Positions 55,028 through 64,000 of a DNA stretch of 64,000 nucleotides are shown here, one piece after another. Each line of letters starts with the position of its first letter. The first letter of the stretch is position 1. Under the pieces are notes generated by a model, which was not told the DNA's origin, made no database searches, and saw nothing but the letters and a program-made list of their open reading frames with translations. The DNA comes from CAUZWH01 sp965224275 (lineage in GTDB: Bacteria > Pseudomonadota > Alphaproteobacteria > SHVV01): assembly GCA_965224275.1 (NCBI GenBank), contig CBDCYR010000011.1, positions 186,001 through 250,000 of the forward strand. Reading direction: 5' to 3'. Made by a program: the position numbers and the translations under genes.

Positions 55028-55151
55028 TATCTAGACACGTCATTGTTCTATACCTAGCCAACCCGATTATGGGAATTGGGTCAAACACTATGTTCGTTTC
55101 CACAACATCCGCCGCACGTACTCGTCGGTCAGGAACCTCTTGCCCCCAATT

Positions 55152-55634
55152 TCAGGGCAATAAAAGGCGCCGGAGAACCTTTCCAATTCCGCTCGTGTTT
55201 AGTCGTCGAGCATGTGGAGAATTCCTTGGTATGTTGACACGCGCGCTGGCAATCCAAACGAAGTTAATCTCCTCAACGGTGGCATTTGTCATTCGCATCA
55301 GTTGCTCGGCGTCACCATTCAACCAATCGCGCAGCCACCGCAATTTTCTGAGAACCGCACCAACTTCCCTTGTCGTCGCTGAATGCACTTCGATCCAAAC
55401 CGCCTGCTCAGGTCCCCCCGTCGGCTTATAACCCAGGCCGTAATCCCAGCGCGGCGCATTGGCGTGGTTTGGCTCCTGTGCCAGTGCCGAGTCCAAGAAA
55501 ATACTCCCGGTCAGCCGCCGTGGGTCGGTGCATGTCACATGCCCGCGGTGCCTATGTTCTAAGGCCTGTTCCCCTTCACGATATGCGCCGTTCACAGGAG
55601 GCGGCGCGTCCTCTACAGCCTCCCTAAAGGTCAT
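55152..55634 (-). CDS. Putative effector protein partner of AAA ATPase
   Basis: 160 residues from ATG at 55634, which overlaps the ATPase stop (ATGA). The core has an Asp in RWDYGLGYKP and VWIEVHSATTREV, then a helix (VLRKLRWLRDWLNG) and FVWIASARVNIPR. The D...ExH pattern recalls a PD-(D/E)xK nuclease with His in place of Lys, but this is a guess from motif layout. ATPase-plus-nuclease pairs are common in phage defence. No named family is recognised. Confidence 0.6.
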   Translation of the reverse strand: MTFREAVEDAPPPVNGAYREGEQALEHRHRGHVTCTDPRRLTGSIFLDSALAQEPNHANAPRWDYGLGYKPTGGPEQAVWIEVHSATTREVGAVLRKLRWLRDWLNGDAEQLMRMTNATVEEINFVWIASARVNIPRNSPHARRLNTSGIGKVLRRLLLP

Positions 55635-56793
55635 GAGTCTTCGGCCGGTTTGCGATTCGCGACTTCGGCGACGATATCTCCAACCTGGCCCGAGAATTCG
55701 GTGAGGCCACCCCATCCGCCTTCAGCGATATCATCCGACCCGGGATCGAGATCGGATATGTCGCCAACAATACCGTCCCGTTTAAAGTAGTAAGTTCTGA
55801 ACTCGGTCTCGAGGGCAGAGCTGGCCAGTTTCCGCGTTTTCCTACTGGACGCAAGGCCGAAAAGCTTTAGAACATCCCTGACCTTCCCGCCATTCTCTTG
55901 AAAGAAACGTAGTGCCCAAACGATGTCGAGAACATGGGGTGAATGGGTAGATATACATACGCGGTATCCGCGCAACCGCAATTCCATAACAAGATTAATA
56001 ACAGCCCCAATGCCGTTCGGATGCAGCCCCATTTCCGGTTCCTCGATAACAACCCATTCAAGGGCATTACGCGTGGGCACCTTCGACGCCGGGAGGAGCC
56101 AATACAGCCCGAGCAACAACGGCACAAATTCACGCTGGCCGGCCGACCAAACGAGGTAAGGCAGAGGATTATCTTCAGCCGATTTCAGAACAAGGCGACC
56201 CTGATGCCCCGACGTATCGGTGCGCAGCCCGAAACTGCCGAAGATATGTTTCTCTATGGGCGTTCGCAGAGCTGCCGCCAAACGTTGTTGACGAGGGAAG
56301 ACATCTTTGTCGAGACCGATCTCGTTTTGCACGATACCATGAAGTTTTCGCTGAAATCCCGGAGAACGAAAGGATCGCCCGCCCTGTAATCCGTAAACGG
56401 GCGGGTCATGCCGTCGCGCAGGCTCATGACCCGTTGAGCAGGAATGTAGAACAGTTTCTCCAAATCATCGCCCCGACCCGGGCGTGCATAGGCCGCTAGA
56501 TCAGTCGCCTTGCGCGCGCTCCCCAGGATCAGCCTGCTGTTCTCTTCCGACCAGATCGATGCCATGCCCTCACCGAAATACTGATCGAAAAAGTTCCTCG
56601 TATGGCCGCGCTGAGCCAAGCCGAAGTGCTTCATGGTCCTATGTATCGCAGGTTTGTCTACAAGCAGCTTCAGCAGTTGCAAGAAGATGCTCTTTCCGGT
56701 CGCCTGCGGCCCAACGAATATCGTTACGTCTCCGAAGTTGATATCAGCTTCGGAGACTGGCCCGATCCTGGCAGCTCTTATCCGCTCGACCAT
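55631..56793 (-). pseudogene. AAA-family (OLD/RecF-like) ATPase with one frameshift
   Basis: The N-terminal frame (from 56793) has MVERIRAARIGPVSEADINF and Walker A VGPQATGKSIF. After a shift near 56340 the C-terminal frame continues QNEIGLDKDVFPRQQRLAAA and has Walker B with signature WVVIEEPEMGLHPNG and the H-loop STHSPHVLD. This is an AAA_15/21-type ATPase of about 385 residues, related to the ATPases of OLD, Septu, Gabija and PARIS-like systems. The frameshift probably kills it. It overlaps the partner gene by 4 bp, so the two formed an operon. Confidence 0.78.
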
Positions 56794-57205
56794 GTCCAGG
56801 TCGCCCTCAATTTATACGTTCCGATTCGCTGTGATCGTCATCATCGCGTTACTGTGCCAAAAATTTCGTAGCTCTGCCAGCCGTAGCCGAGTCCTGATCG
56901 TCGATATTCCCATTTAATGGGTCGCCGCTTGGCCCCCCCCCAACTGGGGCATGCACAGAAAACCGTTTCCCGGGCGCGCAGCCGTCCGTCCGCCGACTAT
57001 GCGCATGCTTCGCTCCTCTGTTCCTGCCAGATTTGCCAGCAACCCTTAGCTTGTCCCGGCAGTCGCGGACATCCCTTGATCTCGCATGATTTCCGCCGCC
57101 ACCGCGAGGATCAACCGATGACGGCCGTCATCGCACCGAACTCACCCGAATTCAACATCCCAGACCTCCCTCACCTCGCTTGTCGCTGATCCTTGCAGTT
57201 CGGCT
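56794..57205. other. Intergenic region without a clear gene
   Basis: Contains a nine-base C-run at about 56930. A 23-codon frame at 57118 (MTAVIAPNSPEFN) is too short to support. Confidence 0.35.
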
Positions 57206-57488
57206 TCACGACGCGTCGCCGTCATTCATGGCATCCTTGAGCGCCTTGCCTGGCTTGAACGCCGGCGCCATCGACGCCTGTATCTCGAGGCTCTTGCCTG
57301 TCCGCGGATTGCGCCGCGTACGGGCCCGCCGGCTCTTCGTCGTAAACGTCCCCAGCTATCCGCACTTCTTCGCCATTTGCCAGGGCCGCGCCCACCGCCT
57401 CGAACACAGCGTCCGCGGCGTTCCCGGCCGCTGACCTGCTCAATCCGATCCGGTCTGCCACACGATCGGCGATGTCAGGATTCTTCAT
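57206..57488 (-). pseudogene. HU-family DNA-binding protein with a frameshift
   Basis: MKNPDIADRVADRIGLSRSA begins an HU-like protein up to ANGEEVRIAG. A one-base shift then restores FTTKSRRARTRRNPRTGKSL and EIQASMAPAFKPGKALKDAM, the DNA-binding arm RNPRTG and the C-terminal strand. About 93 residues when joined. HU proteins are nucleoid proteins and are common on mobile elements. Confidence 0.72.
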
Positions 57489-57764
57489 GCAGTCACTTCC
57501 CGAAGATACGTCCCGCGCATCCGCTGCTTAGTCGTCCGATCTACCGGTCGTCGACACGCCTTTCACAGGTAGCACGAAACACCGGCTGTATCGATCCGGT
57601 TCGGAATCGGCATTTCAGGCCCTTCCGTTGCAGGCCGGCGCTCCCGGTGCGTCGGTCGCCACGTGCCCTCAGCCTGCCTTCAGGAGGTCGGGTCCGGCGT
57701 CGTCCGGGCGAAACCGAGGGCCGGAGAACGGTCCTCCTGCGCCACCGCCCGGGAGACAGCCGCC

Positions 57765-58005
57765 ATGACCACCAACATCACCGATGAACACTGCCGTGCG
57801 TTCAATGCCCTGACCGGCGGTGAGGCCGGAAACTTCTGCCTCTTTATCTCGTTTCCTTTCGGGCCAGCCCGCGGCCGCGATCGCCGCCGTGACCGTCTGC
57901 CCGCCCACAGAAGAGGGCGGCCGCTCGAATACGTGATTTCTCCTTTACCCATTTCGATTTGCCGACGTCATGGTCCTGACCGACCATGACGGTCGGCAAG
58001 CATGA
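57765..58005 (+). pseudogene. Small plasmid-type protein, frameshifted
   Basis: MTTNITDEHCRAFNALTGGE begins a protein of about 80 residues. A shift after GNFCLF leads to GQPAAAIAAVTVCPPTEEGG, and the end VLTDHDGR lies in yet another frame. It overlaps the next ORF by 4 bp. The pair resembles short operons seen on alphaproteobacterial mobile elements; function unknown. Confidence 0.5.
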
Positions 58006-58172
58006 ACGCGCGGCCACGCTATCGCCGGAATCCCGGCCTCGAAGTCCCCCTACCGCCCGAATGCAGGGAGATGATCCGGCGGGACGCTCTGGTGTCGGTC
58101 TCGACTTCGGGAGGCAAGGATTCCCAGCCCATGACAGAGAAACTACCAATCTATGCTGTAGAGGCTGCATAG
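58002..58172 (+). pseudogene. PAPS-reductase-like PP-loop protein, N-terminal fragment
   Basis: 56 residues from ATG at 58002. LVSVSTSGGKDSQPM contains the SGGKDS PP-loop of PAPS-reductase/DndC-type ATP pyrophosphatases. Homology ends right after the loop. It overlaps the preceding broken gene. Confidence 0.6.
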
Positions 58173-58238
58173 CTTTGCGTTGCTGACGCACCGGGATCCC
58201 GCGGTGCCAGCCTGTTGATTTAACCCAATGATCGCGTT

Positions 58239-58559
58239 CTATTCGGTCGAAACCTGCGTCCTGGCTTCCTCGAGCAGGCGGGTCATCTCGTGACGCACCT
58301 TGTTCTCGTCCGTCACGATCCCTTTGTCAGTCAGGTCGCCGAGCACCTTCCGCAACACATCGGCATCTCCCGGCTCTTCAAAATCGGCGATCACGACCTG
58401 CTTGGCGTAGGCTTCGGCATCCGCGCCAGAAATGCCCATTTGCTCCGCTGCCCACAGGCCGAGCAGCTTGTTGCGCCGCGCGATGGTCTTGAACTGGAAC
58501 TCCTGATCATGCGCGAACTTGGCTTCGGCGGCTGTTTTGCGGTCATCAAAGGCGGTCAT
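58239..58559 (-). CDS. DUF1476 protein, F1F0-ATPase zeta inhibitor subunit
   Basis: 106 residues with FDDRKTAAEAKFAHDQEFQF at the N-terminus and ARRNKLLGLWAAEQMGISG, which are hallmarks of DUF1476. In Paracoccus this protein is the zeta subunit that blocks ATP hydrolysis by the F1F0-ATPase, and the family is largely alphaproteobacterial. Its start overlaps the end of the preceding gene by 4 bp. Confidence 0.85.
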   Translation of the reverse strand: MTAFDDRKTAAEAKFAHDQEFQFKTIARRNKLLGLWAAEQMGISGADAEAYAKQVVIADFEEPGDADVLRKVLGDLTDKGIVTDENKVRHEMTRLLEEARTQVSTE

Positions 58560-58891
58560 CGACTGAGCTCCTCAACTTCAGAAGACGGGGTCTGCGCTTT
58601 ATCCGCCTTTTCATTCTTGTATGCGATGAAGCCCGACGCACCCTTGCCTTTGGCGCGGCGCAGTGTGTAGCCATAATTTCCAAGATTGAATTTCGGGTCA
58701 TTCTCAAAGCCCGCGAGAGCCCCGACGATCTTCATCGCCACGGGATCTGGTTTGCTCCTGGCTTGTGAGGCAGCCTCCCGCTCCAGCCACCGTGCGAAGA
58801 CCTCTTCGGCGAGGTCGTCGCCGACAGATTTCCGAAGCGCGGTCAATTTTCTCACCAGACCTTTGGTGAGCCCGGTCTCATCGATAGCCAT
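58556..58891 (-). CDS. Hypothetical 111-residue protein co-transcribed with zeta
   Basis: A small soluble protein starting MAIDETGLTKGLVRKLTALR and containing FNLGNYGYTLRRAKGKGASG. The ATGA overlap with the zeta gene shows a common mRNA. Family not recognised. Confidence 0.65.
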   Translation of the reverse strand: MAIDETGLTKGLVRKLTALRKSVGDDLAEEVFARWLEREAASQARSKPDPVAMKIVGALAGFENDPKFNLGNYGYTLRRAKGKGASGFIAYKNEKADKAQTPSSEVEELSR

Positions 58892-58920
58892 TTCCTGAAC
58901 CTCTCATTTCAAGCCTCTTA

Positions 58921-59298
58921 TTTTGGATTCTCCACGTGAGTTATGCCTTCGTGCCCATCGGCATGGTGGCCATGGGCACGGCGGTTCTGTGGCCCGGTGC
59001 GCTCTTGAATGTCGCCGTGCAGCACATCTGGATGGCGGGGGCCATCGGCGTCATGACCCTTGCCGTCATGACCCGTGCGACCCTTGGCCATACCGGCCGC
59101 GCCTTGACGGCCGGCGCCGGAACGACGGGGGTTTATCTGGCGGTGATCGCCTCGGTGCTTGTGCGGTTGTTGGGCGGCGTGTTGCCGGAATGGGCATGGT
59201 TGCTCTACACCGTGTCCGCCATCTTGTGGTGTTCCGCTTTCGCAGGTTTCGCGGTTCTCTACGGGTCTCTCCTGACTCGCCCGCCCGCGGAAAGTTAG
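58921..59298 (+). pseudogene. NnrS-family protein, C-terminal fragment
   Basis: About 120 residues with four hydrophobic stretches and the family block HIWMAGAIGVMTLAVMTRAT followed by LGHTGR. NnrS proteins are haem- and copper-containing membrane proteins linked to nitric oxide metabolism. The N-terminal two-thirds is missing, so the fragment is probably a remnant. It converges on the nitric oxide reductase gene 29 bp away. Confidence 0.75.
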
Positions 59299-59326
59299 CC
59301 GGACGCGGAGCCGCCCATGGGACGCG

Positions 59327-61618
59327 CTATGGATCTCGGCTCGTGCGCAAGCCGACTTCCATCCGTACCAGGAAGATGAGCAGCAACAGGGCCCCCAACG
59401 CGAACACGATATCGCCCGGTACGCGCAACCACACCAGCGTCTCCATCAGCGGCGAATGCAGAAGCTCAGGCGTGCGTGCGTGCCAGTAGCCTTGATCGAA
59501 TGAGATCAGCGCCTGGACGATGCCCTGCGGCAGAAGCGAGCCGAACACCATCAGCGCCAGCCCACCGTTGAAGAGCCAGAACACCCATTTCAGCGCGCGG
59601 TCGGACCACGCACCGGCCGCCCGCGGCAGATCGCGGCGACACAGCAGCATGAGGCCGATGCCGAGCATGCCGTAGACGCCGAACAGCGCCGCGTGGGCGT
59701 GCGCCGGCGTGGTCATCAACCCCTGCAAGTAATAAAGCGACAGCGGTGGATTGATCAGGAAGCCGAGCACTCCGGCGCCGACGAGGTTCCAGAACGCGAC
59801 CGCCAGGAAGAACATCAGCGGCAGGTGATAGCGCTGGGCCCACGGCGCTTGCCGTTCCGCGCGCCAGTGATCATGGGCCTCGAAGGCGATCAGCGCGAGC
59901 GGCACGACTTCGAGCGCCGAGAACACCGCCCCGAGCGCCAGAACCGATTCCGGCATGCCGGTAAAATACAAGTGGTGGAAGGTGCCGAGGACGCCACCGC
60001 CGAGAAAGATCATGGCCGAGAACATGACGTAGATCGCGGCGGTCGAGGGACGCAGAAGCCTCATGTGTACAAAGGCCCAAGCCACCCATGCGGTCGCGAA
60101 CACTTCGAACACGCCCTCAACCCAGAGATGCACGACCCACCACCGCCAGTATTCGGCGACCGTCAGGTGGGTGTCGCGGTCGTAGAGGAACCCGGCACCG
60201 AACAACAGCGCAATGCCGGCCGAAGAGAGAAGCAACAGGATCAGGAGGTGTTTGTCGGGACCCGCTTTGCGGATGGCGGGCACCAGGCAACGCATCATCA
60301 AGACCAGCCAGATCAGCAGACCGGCAAAAATCAAAAGCTGCCAAAAGCGCCCCATATCGAGGTACTCGTAGCCCTGATGCCCAAACCAGTAGACCAACGC
60401 GGGATCGGTCATGTTTCCGGTCAGGGTGAGCCACTCACCGGCGAGCGAGCCCAGAACAGCGATCACCAGCGCCGCCCACAGGGCATCCACGCCCAGTCGT
60501 TGCAAGGGCGGCTCGGATCCGGAGATCAGCGGTGCCAGATACAGTCCCGCACCGAGCCAAGCCGTCGCAATCCATAGCACCGCGAGCTGCACATGCCACG
60601 TGCGAGTCAACGCATAGGGCGCGACCTCCGACAAGGGAATGCCATAGAAGTCATGGCCCTCGATGGCATAATGCGCGGTCACTGCGCCGAGAGCGATCTG
60701 CAGAGCAAGCAGAACGGCGACGATCCAGATGTATTTGACCACGCCCCGCATCGAGGCGGTGGGCTGAACGGCCGCCATCGGATTGGTGCTCGGATAGCCC
60801 TCCAACGGCTGGATATCCTTCTGCCATTCGTCGCGTTCGCGCAGAAAGAACCAGCACAGCGCACCGGTGGCGGCGATCAGCAGAACCACCGACACGAACG
60901 TCCAGATGAACGTCGAGCTTGTCGGCCGGTTGCCGACCAGCGGCTCGTGCGGCCAATTGTTGGTGTAGGTAACGGTATCGTCAGGCCGCAGCGTGGCCGC
61001 GGCCCATGAGGTCCACCACCACCACGCCGCGAGCTTGCGGATTTCCTCATCGGGTTCGGGACCGAGAGGCTGGTTGGGGATGGCGAAAGCCTCGCGCATC
61101 GCCTCGGCGTCGGGGCCGTCGCCGCTGCCGCCGAACAGCGCCGTGTAATGCGCGATCACGGTTTCGATGGCGCGCGCGCGATCACGGGAGATGACGATCC
61201 GGTTGGTCTTAGGATCGTAGGTGTTGACGCGAATGCGTGCGGCAAGTGCCGCGATGCGTGCGGCCCGCTCTGGCACCGAGACGGCGGCAAGGTCGCCGTC
61301 TGCCTCGAGCATCGCCAGCGCTTCGCGGTGTAGAACATCGGCCGTCCAGTCGGGCGCCAGATAGCCGCCGTGGCCCCACACCGAGCCCAGCTCCATGCCG
61401 CCGAGGCGACGCCAGACATCACGCCCGTCGTGGACGTCGCTGCTTGTGAAGACCACGGAAGACGTCTCGCCGTCGACCATGACCACTTGTTCGGGCAATG
61501 GCGGCGCTTGCTGGAACGACCGGCCGCCGATCAGAAGCAGAATCCCGAACATCACGACGAGCAGGACGGCGAACATCGTCCAAAGTCTCTTGATGGTGAA
61601 GAATTCGCGGTAGTTCAT
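59327..61618 (-). CDS. norZ: Quinol-dependent nitric oxide reductase
   Basis: 763 residues, the usual qNOR size. The N-terminal membrane anchor and periplasmic cytochrome-c-like fold (without haem c motif) precede 12 helices. WVEGVFEVFATAWVAW contains the active-site Glu region, and His ligands for haems b and b3/FeB sit in the conserved helices (HLYFTG, HAHAALFGVYG). qNOR reduces NO to N2O with quinol and protects cells from NO. The start is MNYREFFTIKRLW at 61618. The NnrS remnant downstream supports a former NO-response cluster. Confidence 0.92.
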   Translation of the reverse strand: MNYREFFTIKRLWTMFAVLLVVMFGILLLIGGRSFQQAPPLPEQVVMVDGETSSVVFTSSDVHDGRDVWRRLGGMELGSVWGHGGYLAPDWTADVLHREALAMLEADGDLAAVSVPERAARIAALAARIRVNTYDPKTNRIVISRDRARAIETVIAHYTALFGGSGDGPDAEAMREAFAIPNQPLGPEPDEEIRKLAAWWWWTSWAAATLRPDDTVTYTNNWPHEPLVGNRPTSSTFIWTFVSVVLLIAATGALCWFFLRERDEWQKDIQPLEGYPSTNPMAAVQPTASMRGVVKYIWIVAVLLALQIALGAVTAHYAIEGHDFYGIPLSEVAPYALTRTWHVQLAVLWIATAWLGAGLYLAPLISGSEPPLQRLGVDALWAALVIAVLGSLAGEWLTLTGNMTDPALVYWFGHQGYEYLDMGRFWQLLIFAGLLIWLVLMMRCLVPAIRKAGPDKHLLILLLLSSAGIALLFGAGFLYDRDTHLTVAEYWRWWVVHLWVEGVFEVFATAWVAWAFVHMRLLRPSTAAIYVMFSAMIFLGGGVLGTFHHLYFTGMPESVLALGAVFSALEVVPLALIAFEAHDHWRAERQAPWAQRYHLPLMFFLAVAFWNLVGAGVLGFLINPPLSLYYLQGLMTTPAHAHAALFGVYGMLGIGLMLLCRRDLPRAAGAWSDRALKWVFWLFNGGLALMVFGSLLPQGIVQALISFDQGYWHARTPELLHSPLMETLVWLRVPGDIVFALGALLLLIFLVRMEVGLRTSRDP

Positions 61619-61889
61619 GACGACGCCCTTTTGCGACTCCGCAATGGATTCGGCATTGTGGGCGCCAGGAATAGATTACACTGGGATTCCCCATGTTGGA
61701 ACCGATCCACGCGGGAAAGCGTGCCAAAATCGCTCCGGATTGGCAAGCCGCTTGCTGCTGACGGTCGGCGTTGGCCACATGCGCGATAGAGGGGGCTGGG
61801 GGCCCTGGCGGCGTCCGATATTGGGTTCGACACGACATTCGAGACGCACCGGTCCCGTGATCGGCCAGCGGTGATCGGTCTGCCGACGG
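61619..61889. other. Promoter side of qNOR and end of IS1380
   Basis: No gene is seen. Upstream of qNOR an NsrR- or FNR-type site would be expected, but none is clear by eye. The right part probably contains the left end of the truncated IS1380. Confidence 0.35.
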
Positions 61890-63074
61890 TCATGCCGGAC
61901 TTGGATTCGGTCTGAGCCGGTCGATGCGGCGCAGGATATCGGCGAACAGGTCACGGGGGATGGCGACCTCGGCCATCTGGAACGTGACGTAGCGCCCGTG
62001 GCGGACGATCTTCGCGCCGATCTTGATGAGCTTCTCCCGTAGGCTGGTCAGTGACCACTGTTCCACGGCATCGGGCAACGCCAGGGCGCGCATGAAATTA
62101 CCGAGGTTGTAGGCCAGCGCGTGAAGCTGCAGCCGGACGGCGTTGTGGTCGAACCTGCGGCACGACAGCCGGGTCCACTTGATGGTGTTCTTGCCTTCCT
62201 TGATGTGCTGTTCCGCCGTGCCGCGCTGATTGTAAAAGGCGACGACGCGCTCAGCACGGCGCGAGAGGTTGGTCACGATAAAGCCGACGCGCGGGTACAG
62301 CTCACCTGGATGCCACTCGACCTTGGCGACGACCCGACGGGGCTTCGTCCAAGTGGCAGCCCGATAGCTGAAGCTGGCGTAATACCGGCGCACGTCCTTG
62401 GGCGGTCTGCCGACGGGGCGCTTGAGCAGATGGCCGATGCTGTCCTGGAGCACTCTGTTAGCCGGCAGGCGGATCGCGTACCTGAAGCCTTCGGCTTCGA
62501 GGAACTCGTAAATCCCGGGCAATGCAAACGCAGCATCTCCTCGGAAGTAGCGCCGAAGCAGCCTGTCTCGATAACGAGCGACAACCGGCTCGAGCACGTC
62601 GCGCCATTCGTGGGCGCTGTGCACGTTGCCGGGGCGAAGCGCGCAGCGCTCCAGATCGCCGAACTGGTTGAACACGAACAGCGGATGATAGCAGGTGCAG
62701 CCGAAATGGCCGTTGTAGGCCGTGCCTTCCTGCTCGCCATGGGTCGGGCTAACGGAGCTGTCCATGTCGAGCACGATGAGCTTCAGCCGGTTCCGTGCAT
62801 GCACTCGGTCGATCCAGACTCCCGGAAGAGCGGTGAGCGCGGCGAGGTTGTCGTCGATTGTCAGCAACTCAGTCTCGAACCGGCCCATCTGGCTGGTCGA
62901 TGCGCCGCCGCGCTCGACAGCCTTGCCGCCGACGACCCACCGCATCGCGGGATCGCGCCCGAGCCGGTCGGCGTCGTTCACATCCTCGTATCCGGCGAGC
63001 CGTCCAAAGACGGATTGGCGAAGCAGACCGACGACACCGTGCCAACCGTTCTTGCCGGTCCTGCTGTCAGCTAA
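61890..63074 (-). pseudogene. IS1380-family transposase, N-terminus removed by IS5
   Basis: The frame reads GLLRQSVFGRLAGYEDVNDA, LDMDSSVSPTHGEQEGTAYN and YLRRYFRGDAAFAL-type blocks (RYFRGDAAFALPGIYEFLEA), then FYNQRGTAEQHIKEGKNTIK, all typical of IS1380. The usual first 60 or so residues are absent because IS5 copy 4 sits there. The apparent longer ORF to 63245 reads into the IS and is artificial. Confidence 0.85.
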
Positions 63075-64000
63075 GAGTCCGACTCGAAACTCTATGTTTG
63101 ATAACAGTACCTTGCGAGCCGCCTTGTGAGGAGTCGGATGTTGGCGACAAGAATCCATGCCTGTGCGGAGGCGATTGATTTCTCCCAATCCTTGGCCAGT
63201 CGACGGCATCGGTTGAGCCAGGCGAAGGTCCTCTCGACGACCCATCGTCTGGGCAGGAGCTCGAAGCCCTGGGCGGTGTCTGAGCGCTTGATGATCTCGA
63301 GCTTCCAGCGGCCGATGTCCTCAAGGGCGCCCTCGAGTTTCGGTCCCGCGTAGGCGGCGTCGGCGAAGAGGTGACGCAGCCGGGGGAAGCGATGACGGAT
63401 CGATTTGAGGACCTCGGGCGCGCCGTCGCGGTCCTGGATATCGGCTGCGTGCACGATCAGGCCGACCAGCAGGCCGAGTGTATCGGTGACGATGTGACGC
63501 TTGCGGCCCTTGATCTTCTTGCCCGCGTCATAGCCCCGAACACCACCGCTTTCCGTGGTTTTCACGCTCTGGCTGTCGATCACCCCGGCGCTCGGGCCGG
63601 CCTCGCGTCCTTCCAGCTCCCGGGCCGCCATGACCAGGTGATGGTTGATGCTCTCCAGCAGGCCGTTGGAGCGCCAGTCGTAGAAATAGCGCTGGACCGT
63701 GGAAGGCGGAGGGAAGTCGTTCGGCAACATCGCCCACTGGCAGCCCGTCGAGGCCATGTACATGACCGCATCCATGACATGGCGCAGGTCCGTCGTCCTC
63801 GGCCGGCCGATCTTCTTGCGCGGCGGCATGAGCGGCGCGATCAACGCCCACTCTCGATCCGTCAGGTCGCTTGCGTAGCGCCCGCCACGGCGCTCATAAT
63901 TCGGGCGAGTGATTTCGGTCCACATGTTGTGCCTCCTCGTTTGCTTTGACACAACCGAGTAAGCCACAACCGACTGAAATCACTCAACTAGTTTCGGGTT
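63075..64000 (-). mobile_element. IS5-family element copy 4, cut by the window edge
   Basis: Starts GAGTCCGACTCGAAACT after TAA (63072-63074). The last 6 bp of the other end fall outside the window. Otherwise it matches copies 2 and 3. Confidence 0.9.
63092..63925 (-). CDS. IS5-family transposase (copy 4)
   Basis: 277 residues. One change from copies 2 and 3: GALEDIGRW for GALEVIGRW. The DDE residues are conserved and the start follows AGGAGG. Confidence 0.9.
   Translation of the reverse strand: MWTEITRPNYERRGGRYASDLTDREWALIAPLMPPRKKIGRPRTTDLRHVMDAVMYMASTGCQWAMLPNDFPPPSTVQRYFYDWRSNGLLESINHHLVMAARELEGREAGPSAGVIDSQSVKTTESGGVRGYDAGKKIKGRKRHIVTDTLGLLVGLIVHAADIQDRDGAPEVLKSIRHRFPRLRHLFADAAYAGPKLEGALEDIGRWKLEIIKRSDTAQGFELLPRRWVVERTFAWLNRCRRLAKDWEKSIASAQAWILVANIRLLTRRLARYCYQT

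Noticed and set aside
55152..56793. PARIS, Septu or Gabija system
   Set aside because: The partner protein has no TOPRIM, HNH or UvrD-type motif that would identify any of these.
57118..57189. Small gene of 23 codons
   Set aside because: Too short, with no conserved neighbour or clear ribosome-binding site.
61890..63245. A 451-residue transposase fusion protein
   Set aside because: The first 57 residues are IS5 copy 4 read in another frame; the real IS1380 part begins at 63074.

Overview
The window is GC-rich DNA, most likely from an alphaproteobacterium. The taxon is inferred from a DUF1476-type F1F0-ATPase zeta subunit gene, CsoR/CopA copper genes and typical alphaproteobacterial gene families; it was not measured. 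No rRNA or tRNA gene and no CRISPR array was seen.

Layout. (1) 0.2-3.1 kb: one DUF3108-type gene split by a CTAG-targeting MITE and by an IS5-family element, which itself carries a decayed IS110-type transposase. (2) 3.3-8.6 kb: operon of a cysteine amidohydrolase plus a BMP/nucleoside-type ABC importer. (3) 9-13.4 kb: hyuA, hyuB and a zinc-ribbon subunit. (4) 13.5-19 kb, minus strand: NicX-like ring-cleavage enzyme, amidohydrolase, second HyuB and N-carbamoyl-D-amino-acid-hydrolase-like enzyme. (5) 19.4-23.5 kb: VOC protein, two putative diiron proteins and a Rieske oxygenase. (6) 23.5-26.5 kb: copper block (broken cupredoxin, csoR, copA, operator). (7) 26.8-30.2 kb: molybdenum hydroxylase large subunit and second VOC protein. 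(8) 30.3-37.4 kb, minus strand: livKGFHM importer, luciferase-like monooxygenase and Rieske oxygenase. (9) 37.6-42.4 kb: higBA remnant, a Rid-like gene split by IS5, alpha/beta hydrolase, LigB-type dioxygenase and the tail of a third Rieske oxygenase. (10) 42.4-58.2 kb: mobile-element and defence graveyard with tandem integrases, IS remnants, frameshifted genes, a TIR/deoxyribosyltransferase-like gene split by IS1595 and a broken AAA-ATPase/partner pair. (11) 58.2-61.6 kb: zeta subunit, NnrS tail and quinol-type nitric oxide reductase. (12) 61.9-64 kb: truncated IS1380 and a fourth IS5 copy cut by the window edge.

Together regions 2-9 look like a scavenging and catabolic island for N-heterocyclic or amide-rich aromatic compounds. 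Two ABC importers bring substrate in. Rieske, flavin, Mo-dependent and diiron enzymes could hydroxylate it, NicX-like/VOC/LigB enzymes could open rings, and hydantoinase, carbamoylase and cysteine-hydrolase enzymes could release nitrogen. The actual substrate is unknown.

The strongest direct observations are insertions whose removal restores a reading frame: MITE plus IS5 in the DUF3108 gene (TA and TAA duplications), IS5 in the Rid-like gene (TGA duplication), and IS1595 in the TIR/deoxyribosyltransferase-like gene (9-bp duplication). Five MITE copies mark the joints between catabolic modules, and four lie upstream of catabolic genes. Frameshifts cluster in the 42-58 kb graveyard and are not seen in the 3-36 kb catabolic genes, which argues for real decay rather than sequencing error.
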